Source of the DNA: Miscanthus floridulus
Taxonomy: Eukaryota; Streptophyta; Magnoliopsida; Poales; Poaceae
Reading direction: 5' to 3'
DNA: 64,000 nt
NCBI RefSeq assembly: GCF_019320115.1
Contig: NC_089598.1
Span: 33,065,983 to 33,129,982 of the forward strand
Below the pieces are notes generated by a model. The model did not search any database and was not told the origin of the DNA. It worked only from the letters and a program-made list of their open reading frames with translations. Made by a program: the position numbers and the translations under genes. How positions within the stretch are numbered: the first letter of the stretch is position 1; every line of letters starts with the position of its first letter. Below, piece after piece: positions 56,168-64,000 of the stretch.

Positions 56168-57625
56168 CATATGATGAGCTTGTGAGTAGACTTGCTAGCA
56201 TGACCATATCTTTAGAAAATGAGAAAGCTAAAACCAAGAAATAAAAAAAACTCTTTTATAAAGAACACATGTGAACAACAAAAACATCTACTTTATGTTA
56301 CTACTTGTTCACATGAGGAGCTAAAATTGGCTCATGAGGAACTTAGTGTTGCTCATGATAACCTAGTACAAGACCATGCTTTTCTCACTAAGGAGCTTTC
56401 CAATGGAAAAACTAAAACTAGTGAGAGCTCATCACATGGGTCAATTGATCAATCACATATTGTTGCTAACCCTTGTAATATAGGCAAGAAGCATGTATCC
56501 ACCTCTAGTGATAATTTATTAGAAATGCCATGTTCTTCACAATTAGATGCTTATTCTAATTCTATGTCTTATGAGACTAACCTTTTGAAGGAGAACAATG
56601 AGCTCAATGAACAAGTGAAGAAATTGAGCAACAAGTTAGAGAGGTGCTACAACTCTCAAGTCACCTTTGAGCATATGTTGAAGACTCAAAGAAACTTTAG
56701 TGATAAGAGTGGCGTCGGCTTCAAGACTAGCAAAGTCAATCATCAAGAAAGCCACAATGACATAAGTGGCATTGGCTTCAACAAGAGCAATATCAAGGGT
56801 AAAAGATGGGGCAAGAGAAGATATGAAAGAGAGATGAAGAAGCAAGAATAAGAGAAGCTCTCTCATTTCATGTGCTTCAAGTGCCATGAAGTGGGATATC
56901 TTGCAAATGGTTGCCCCAATGAAAAAAGCTCAAGTTGAAGAAAGAAGAAAAGAGGCTAAGGCATGTTAAGTGCTTCAAGTGCTGCACATGGGGTCATCTC
57001 ACCTCTATGTGCCCAACCAAACAATTGGTGAAGCAACTAGAAGAGCCTCAACTAAAGCAACAAGTTGAGCAAGAGAAGACACCCTAAGAGCAAATCAAGA
57101 TGAATCATGAAGATGGTGGTGATTTGGTGATAAAGAAGAAGAAAACTAGAAGGGGTGGAAAAGCTAGAGAAAGAGTAATGCGTCCAAGGATGAATCAAGA
57201 TGCAAAGCAAGTGAGCAAGAACAAAGAAGAAAAAATGGAGAAGATTGCTCACATGAGATGCTATAGTTGTGACACATTGGGCCACCTAGCTTTGGGTTGT
57301 CCAAACAAGCTTGAGAAGAAGGCTCAAGCAAACAAGGAGAAACAAGGCAATGAGAAGCACAACATAAGCAAGGAAGAAAAGGCTCAAACAAAGAGAAAGT
57401 GTTACTCATACCGCAAAAGGGGACATGGCGCATTCATGTCCCCTAGGTAACACTCCTAAGCCTATTTCAATTGATGATGATTCTATGCTTAGGAAAGATG
57501 GTAATGGTACCTCTATGGTTGCTATTGCAAAACATCCCGCTACTCATACTAAGGCATTGCCTAAATATGTTGCTCCTAACTTGAGAGGACCCAAAATTGT
57601 TTGGGTACCATCAAAAAGTGGATGA
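56168..57625 (+). pseudogene. gag C-terminal half of the outer SIRE element, four zinc-knuckle sites
   Basis: Plus-strand coding sequence starts at the junction (SYDELVSRLASMTISLENEK), shifts frame near 56220, and continues to 56851 with a coiled-coil (LAHEELSVAHDNLVQDHAFL, LKENNELNEQVKKLSNKLER). After a TAA at 56849-56851 come four Cys-rich motifs: CFKCHEVGYLANGC (His lost), CFKCCTWGHLTSMC and CYSCDTLGHLALGC (both intact), and CYSYRKRGHGAF (degraded), separated by Lys-rich linkers with a stop near 57085 and shifts near 56930 and 57430. It ends PNLRGPKIVWVPSKSG at 57625. Not functional. Confidence 0.8.
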
Positions 57626-60600
57626 TTGTTTGTAGGTACCATCAGCATTGGAGGCTTGATTCAATTGATTTCATATTGATCATCATATGTTGAGTCGAGA
57701 TATGAAGCCTAGTGCATATCCAAACCCAATGCCATGATAATTGTGTGAAGTCCAAATGAGTTACATCATACAAGTGCTATAATTAAAGTGGTTGATGATT
57801 CATTGGATATATTTGATGGCTTGCAAATAATTGAGTTGAAGCTTGCTAGTTGAATGATCATAAGCTAACCAAGGTATATCTCTTGTTGATCATTTCATTT
57901 GGGTGCATATGAGTTGATTGAATTGGATAAGTATGCAATATTGCTTGCTATAAGATGTTTGAATGGATAAATTGATTAGTAATCAAGTTTGGATTAATTT
58001 GTGTTGGATAAGTTCATAATATGACATATAGTAAGTGGATTGAATGAATTTATGTCTTGTGAAAGTATTCAAACAAGTTGGTTTCAAGTTTGATTCATAC
58101 TTGATGAAGTATAGCTCAAGTGATTGAGATCTGTCCTATATTAAAAATCTGAGCTAGTTGTGATCTTAGCCATGTTTGAGTGATCCAAACTTATTGGATT
58201 GGCATAAAAATTGGTACACATGCTCTAGACTTATGGTATAAAATGTTGTACAAATTTCATAAGAATTGGATAAGAAATACTTCCGTTTTGGAGTGGATCT
58301 TGTTAGCTATAGTGCAGCAGTTTTTAGCATGTAGCAGTGGTGGAATAATTGAAATCTAGTAGTAATCTAGAAGTCAAATAAAGCTCAAATTCTTACATCT
58401 GCTAGATAACTTAGTGAAGCACATCTCTACCAAATTTCGTGGCATTTGGATTTGTACTTTCGGAGATATGCATTTTTCTTTGAAGAGTACAAAATCAGCC
58501 AGAAAAGTGATAAATGCTGGATTGATCTAGAGTCACTTTGATTGAAAGGTCCTCAAGTTGGAAACATGTTTATAAGTAATTGAGGCACCTAAGTTTGATA
58601 TTAAGATGATCTTTAAGCATGACAAGTAAAGAGTACAAGGCCATTTGATTGTGGAGTGTACTTTGCACACATTCGGTACTCAAATTGGAAGATCAAGATC
58701 AAACTCAAGATGAAGATGAAGTTTAAGTTCTAGTGACTATTGAAGATCATTTGGTAGAAACAAAAGTATTTAAACAAGTAGAAAGAAAATGATCTAAAGA
58801 AGGAAACAAGGTTACTCATCAAGTTAAGTTCATCACTTGGATTAATCAATCAAGTCATTTCAAGTGAGTGTCAAGAATGGTTCTTGGAGAGAGGTTACTT
58901 CTCCCTAGTGAAGGGGCTCACCATCTATGTGTAGGTAAACCAAGTATGGTACTTGAAAGGCTAACATGGAAGTGGTGATCTGAGAAACATTTAAGATGCG
59001 TAGTTGAAGCAATCAAAAGGGTTGATCAAGAAAAGCAAGCAACACCTAAAAAGAGAGCTAATCATGATATTTCGAGTGGTATTCTCACATTGATGCTCTC
59101 ATGCAAGCATTGATCAAAAGATGAAGCAAGTCAACCACAACAAGAAAGTGTACTTGATCATAAGTGGTATTCATTTCATATGGGTGAAGAATAGAATTCA
59201 AAATGGTATATATTGGTCTTCACCAAGCTTATAATTAGACTTCACATTGCTATTGGAGTAATGAATTGGAATCTATGTGACTATCCTCTACTCCAACATA
59301 GCAAAGGGAGCATTGTAATGTGCATGATCATTTCATCCCTTACTAGTATGCAGTTAGTGCATATAGTACATGCTTCATAGGATCATGCATAACAAATAAA
59401 AGTTTTAAAATTCATAGCCTACCACTATTGCTTGAATGATTACTTGATCTAGTGGTTAGTATATGAATTTGTTCATGAGCTAAGTAAACCCAAGTACTTG
59501 ATTTAATTTGGATTGCCAACAAGTGACAAGGACAACATTGGTAAGATAACCCTTGCAAGAGGTGTGAAGAAGCTTGTCATTGGTTCAAACTGAACTTAGA
59601 AGCTTAGGCAAATCAATTTAGTTCAAGTCAACCATAGAAGCTCATGATAGTGATAAGAGTACAAGTACAAGACAACAATATAAATGGATATCTAGTTTGT
59701 TTGTTTAAAGTGGTATCTAGACTCAAGTATTTCATCAAGAATCTACAAGTGATGTCTAGATCAACTCACAAGTGATATCCTATAAGTGGTACTCATAAAG
59801 ATAGAAAATGTTCAAGAAATGTTTTTATTGATAAATCCAATAAGTGGTCATCAAATGAAGAATGCATCCCTCACCTACAAGAGTTCAAGTGTATCAAATG
59901 GATGACCCATGCTATCACATAGGGGGAGGTGTCCCACAAATTGATATCAAGATCAAAGATCCTATGTGTGGTATCTCAAGAAGTCCTACACAAGATACAA
60001 GTGGCACAAGTTACAAGTGGTATCTACAAGTGGTGTCGTTCCAACAATCAAGTGATGTCCATAAAAATGCAAGATTCAAGCCTCAACCATCTACCCCAAA
60101 TGCATACCTTTGCATCAATGAGAAGCACACATTTTATGGAAATTGATGACAAAGGGAGAGAGATTGTACAAAGATATGAAAGCTTTGAGATTGAGATTGT
60201 ACAAGGGAGAGATATAATATATGAAAGCTTTGAGAGAAATTGAGACAAAGAAGTAGAGGTGGGACATGGACATGGACAAAGAGGGAGCAACATTGAAGAA
60301 AAGAGATGGATCAAAATTCTTAGACAAGAGAAGCACACAAGTAGGGGGAGCAAGCTCATGAACTTTGATTGATTGCATTTGATATGTGCATATTTATGTG
60401 CTTGCTTGCATTGCATAAGTTCTTAAATTCAATATGCATGCTTGTGTGATGTATGCTAGTTATAGAATTTGATTGATGAAATGAAAACTAGCATGCATAG
60501 GATGATAGCTAGACATTTGGTATGCTTTTCAAGTAATGCTAATACCTTGCTTTTAATGTTGATCTCACGAGGTATCTAGTGTTTTTTATTTCTAAGTGTT

Positions 60601-60907
60601 ATCTAGCTAACCATGGTGCTAAGGATGAACTTAAAGGTGCAACTCCGATTGGTATCACACTTTAAAGGTTTACTCTATACATCTTAGCATCATTTGGTAG
60701 TAATTACTCTCCCACAATTACAATCTATGCATATGTGCGAACTTCAAACTAAACACTCTAGCACATATGTAGGGGAAGCTAATACTACCATTTCGGGTTT
60801 GTGGTACTTGTCCAAAATCATTTACACATAGTAAAATTGCTTGGGCAAGCAACATGAATCCAAAAGAGCTTAATTTTCATATCTTTGTAGAGTTGTCATC
60901 AATTACC
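57626..60907 (+). other. 3.3-kb non-coding interior of the outer SIRE element
   Basis: No reverse transcriptase, integrase or other domain is visible on either strand. AT-rich, with frequent AAGTGGTATC-like and CAAGTGATATC-like motifs, especially 59100-60050. Short frames (59862-60146, 59929-60243 and minus 60048-60416) have no known domain. Confidence 0.7.
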
Positions 60908-60921
60908 AAAAAGGGGGAGAT
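60908..60921 (+). promoter_or_regulatory. Polypurine tract of the outer SIRE element
   Basis: AAAAAGGGGGAGAT directly precedes the 3' LTR and is the plus-strand primer site. Confidence 0.85.
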
Positions 60922-63373
60922 TGAAAGGTCCTTGTGTGGTTTTGGTAATTGAGTGACAACCTAGGTGGACTAATTGGGTTTATGTGAGATACACATGTGA
61001 TTAGTCCACAGGTACATGTGTGTGAGCAACATATGCCATGAAGGTAAAAATGGCTCAGAGATGTTTCAAAGCTCACACATGTGATGATGAAGGAGCTCAT
61101 TGAACATGAGACATGACATTAAGTCATGTGGTTAAGGTGGAGAAGATCAAGACAAGACTTGACTTGATAGACCGTTTGCAAGCGTGAAGGGCAAGTCAAA
61201 GGCTTTGGAGGGATGGACCACGTAGCGGTGAAGCTTGAGCAAGACTTGGCGCCAATGAATGAAGGCAACAGTGAAAAGCATGTGAAGTCAAGATCGATGA
61301 ACCAATATGATCACGTGATGATATAAAGTGGATCATATCATTGTTGATCATGTTGGTGCATGTGTTGCATCGACATTAGAGGAGATGGAATGGAATGCAC
61401 AAGGCAAAGGTATAACCTAGGATATTTCATTTCACTGGTCATAGGTGTGTAGAGAAGTTGATGACCGGGTTTAGGATAGATGGCCATACTATCAAGAGGG
61501 GCAAACTTATTTACATATCAGTCATCTAGTGCCACTTGAGTGATCTAACTTTGCATCATCGCTAGGATTGAGTGGCGTGGCAAGTTGAGTGGCTAATCAT
61601 TTGGAAAATGATTGTGAAAATGCTAACACACATATACATAGTGGTGTACACTTGGTGGTGTTGGCACATTTACAAAGGAGATGAAGTTGGAGTTGATGTG
61701 GATCAACTCGGTGATGGAACGGAGACGAGAAAGGTTCAAAACTTCACCGACGGAGTGTCCGCCCGTAGAGTGCGGATAGTCCGACGGTGCCATCGGCGCC
61801 CTGTATAGAAAAGACAGGTTTTCATAGTGTGCACTGGACGCTGGTTACACAGTGACCGGACGCTAGGGTCCTACGTCTTGTTAGTGGCAGCAGTGAAGGT
61901 GTAGGCGTCGATCTTCGACCGAACGCTAGGTCACTTCATCACTGGATGTTGGGTGGCTGCATCCGGTCCCACTGATATGGCAGCACAGAGAAGAGAAGAA
62001 ATGACTAGACGCTGATGTTGCGTTCGATCGTGACTGACCGGACGCGTCCGGTCACGAATTTTCATCTCTGGAAGCTTACTGGAAGTGACCGGACGCTGGG
62101 GTCCTACATCTGGTCACTTTGAGCAGCTGCGTCCGGTCATCACTTGACCGTTGAGATCAAGCGACTGAGGTTGAACGGAGGTGGCACATGGCGAGCATCC
62201 ATTGACCGGACGCTGAGGTCCTGCGTCCGGTCGATATGACTGACGCGTCCGGTCAACCCGAAAAACGTCCAGTGAAGAGGTAATGGCTATTTTAGCCCGT
62301 GGGGCTATAAATAGAAGGGGTGCTCAGCCATGGCTGGAGCTAAGCACCTCGGGGGACTTTGTGTCCATGCTTGAGAGTGCTTGGGAGCCCTTCATCTCAC
62401 ATATGCTTGATAGTGATCATTGATTGTGTGAGAGAGCGATTCTAGTGCGATTGCATCATGAGGTTGCATCGAGTGGCACTAGGTGGTCGTCTTGCAAGCT
62501 GATGGTGCTTGTTACTCTTGGAGGTTGCCACCTCCTAGATGGCTTGATTGTGGTCTCTGTCGAAGCCCGCAAGAAGCTTGTGCGGTGCTCCGGAGAAGAG
62601 TTTTGTTAGGGGCATTGTGCTCGCCCTGTGGGAGCCGTGAAGAGCAACTCTAGTTAAGCGTGTCATTGAGCTACCCTCACTTTTGGGGTAGGTTCTTGCG
62701 GTGCCCGACGTGCAGGCTTGACGGGTGATGCCAATTATCCGCCGAACCACCAAGTGAGCGGTCGACGTGTTGGCAAGCACGTGAACCTCGGGAGAAAAAT
62801 CACCGTGTCAACTTTGTTCTTCCCGTTGGTTTACAATCCCCTTACACAAGCTTGTAATTACTTTCACATACATTGTGCTTGTGTAGTTGCTATTGTAATT
62901 AGTTAGGTTGTGTAGCTCACTAATTACCTTCTTGCTTATATAGCATAAGAAGTAGCTCCCTTGCGTGGCTAATTTGGTTTGTGTAACCTTGTTAGTCATA
63001 TTGCTTAGTTTATGTAGCTAAGTATTTGCGCTCTCTAATTTAGCATTGGTTGTCTTGTTATTGAGCATTGCTAGTGAGCTTAGTTGGCTTTATGCTTTTG
63101 CTTACTAGCATGTGTAGAAGCTCTCTCGTTGCTTAAAGTACTAGTGACATAGGTTTGTGTGACCTTGCTCCTAGAATTAGATAGGTGAACTCTAGCTAGC
63201 CCGGTATCTTAGTTGCTTAATTAGGATCTTTGCAAGGTGCTAGAAAACATAGATAGAGGGGTGTGGTTTTGGCTATACCGATTGCTCTAATTCCGCACTT
63301 GTTTTAGTTAGCCGACGAGATTAATCTTAGAAAGGACTATTCACCCCATGTAATCCGTCGTCTCGACCTTACA
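60922..63373 (+). repeat. 3' LTR of the outer SIRE element
   Basis: 2452 bases, TGAAAGGTCC...CTTACA, followed by GCTCC. TATA box CTATAAATAG at 62305-62314. GACCGGACGC/GCGTCCGGTC motifs cluster at 61850-62260. It lacks the nested solo LTR seen in the 5' LTR. Confidence 0.9.
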
Positions 63374-63605
63374 GCTCCTTCTACTCCCCTGCCGCCTCGG
63401 TGACACCTAGGAGCGCCTTGAGTACCTCGGCGACGGCGTCCTCACCTGCCTCATGTCGCGGGAGGTCTTCCGCATCTACTGCACCCTCCCGCTCACCAGG
63501 CTCTGCGCCGCTAACGTTGACCGGAGAAGCTCGCACGTGTCACCGTCCACTGCGGCCTCCACCGCTTCCTCCGCCACAAGGCACCCAAACTCCAAGACCA
63601 GGTTC
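63374..63605 (+). pseudogene. Ribonuclease III-like (RTL) gene, 3' part of exon 1
   Basis: After the target duplication GCTCC the frame resumes with FYSPAAS and, in a shifted frame, ERLEYLGDGVLTCLMSREVF, the RNase III signature (ERLEYLGD). A one- or two-base shift and an in-frame TAG lie between them near 63403-63413. A further indel near 63520 shifts EKLARV and CGLHRFLRHKAPKLQDQ out of frame. The exon ends near 63597 with a GT donor (CCAG/GTTCAG). The frame damage means the gene copy was already decayed or has decayed since the insertion. Confidence 0.75.
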
Positions 63606-63649
63606 AGTTGTATACCCAAACTCCAACAACAGCTTCTACACTAACTTTA

Positions 63650-63887
63650 GGCTGTGTTTAGTTCGCGAAATTTGGGAATTTGACTACTGTAGCATTTTCG
63701 TTTTTATTTGGCAATTAGTGTTCAATCATGAACTAATTAGGCTCAAAACGTTCGTCTCACGATTTTCAACCAAACTGTGCAATTAGTTTTTTTGTCTACA
63801 TTTAATGCTCCATGCACGTATCGTAAGATTCGATGTGATGGCTACTGTATCACTTTTTAGGAAACTTTTTGAGAACTAAACGTAGCC
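63650..63887. mobile_element. Tourist-like MITE, copy 4
   Basis: Termini GGCTGTGTTTAG and CTAAACGTAGCC with TTA duplications (63647-63649 and 63888-63890). It lies inverted relative to the copy at 24526 and falls just after the RTL exon, probably in its intron. Confidence 0.85.
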
Positions 63888-64000
63888 TTATTGTCCGCCG
63901 CTACCTGTGTGGTGTTATTGCCTTGGGATAGATGTTTGTGGAAAGCGACAACCAATTCATCCGGCCCCTTGTAGCTTCTTGGAGAGGATCAATTTTGTCC
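63888..64000. other. Window end, no recognised feature
   Basis: These 113 bases probably continue the RTL intron. Nothing else can be supported. Confidence 0.4.

Larger units (their letters stand above)
42376..63373 (+). mobile_element. Outer Ty1/Copia element, SIRE lineage, with nested insertions
   Basis: 5' LTR 42376-45061 and 3' LTR 60922-63373 share TGAAAGGTCCTTGTGTGG starts and CTTACA ends and are flanked by a perfect GCTCC duplication (42371-42375 and 63374-63378). A tRNA-iMet primer site and a polypurine tract are present. Only the C-terminal half of gag survives (about 56168-57625). No pol remains between gag and the 3' LTR; that space is 3.3 kb of non-coding sequence. An opposite-strand SIRE element replaces the gag N-terminus. 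It is inserted into the RTL gene at the codons for His-Gly-Ser of the RNase III domain. Confidence 0.9.

Noticed and set aside
1..64000. CRISPR arrays, rRNA genes, complete tRNA genes, bacterial operons
   Set aside because: None was seen. The regular arrays found are minisatellites within transposons, and the only tRNA-like signal (35510-35575) does not fold as a tRNA.

Overview
The window looks like nuclear DNA of a panicoid grass, probably Andropogoneae (Sorghum, Saccharum or Miscanthus type). This is inferred from spliced plant genes with GT-AG introns, dense grass MITE families, and Tat-lineage Gypsy and SIRE-lineage Copia retrotransposons. I found no bacterial, phage or CRISPR features. 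Two host genes look intact; most of the rest is nested transposable elements and gene fragments.

Layout. (1) 1-7250: a plus-strand gene for a glutaredoxin/DEP/DUF547 protein, six coding exons, 713 aa. A 5' intron holds a 5'-truncated LINE. (2) 7360-8310: a long imperfect inverted repeat and a MITE. (3) 8440-23704: a DNA element with 0.5-0.6 kb terminal inverted repeats built partly from GC-rich palindromes. It carries a five-exon GRF-zinc-finger-like gene, now broken. One intron holds a complete Tat-lineage Gypsy element (9467-21370) with 473-bp LTRs and target duplication GTGTA. That element carries a six-exon gene on its opposite strand. (4) 23815-28650: Stowaway, Tourist and other MITEs, minisatellites and dispersed repeats. 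(5) 29133-31822: a minus-strand gene for a membrane-anchored ubiquitin-fold protein (MUB, 118 aa, CaaX end CTIL). (6) 32158-39525: MITEs, duplicated blocks, a CACTA-like end with a repeat-rich interior, an ORF fusing a dirigent fragment to unrelated sequence, and a LINE-type RNase H fragment. (7) 40173-63887: a solo LTR, then a ribonuclease III-like (RTL) gene fragment split by a 21-kb SIRE-type Copia element (42376-63373, target duplication GCTCC). That element holds a second, opposite-strand SIRE element (45104 to about 56165) that has lost its 5' end. One outer LTR also holds a nested solo LTR.

Only the DUF547 and MUB genes look functional in the host. The retroelements are inactivated by in-frame stops, many at positions where a C-to-T change would make a stop, plus frameshifts and deletions. 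The least ordinary observations are the phase-consistent spliced antisense gene in the Gypsy element, the palindrome-bearing long-TIR element with its GRF-type gene, the head-on fusion of two Copia gag regions, and a GACCGGACGC motif shared by several unrelated LTRs.
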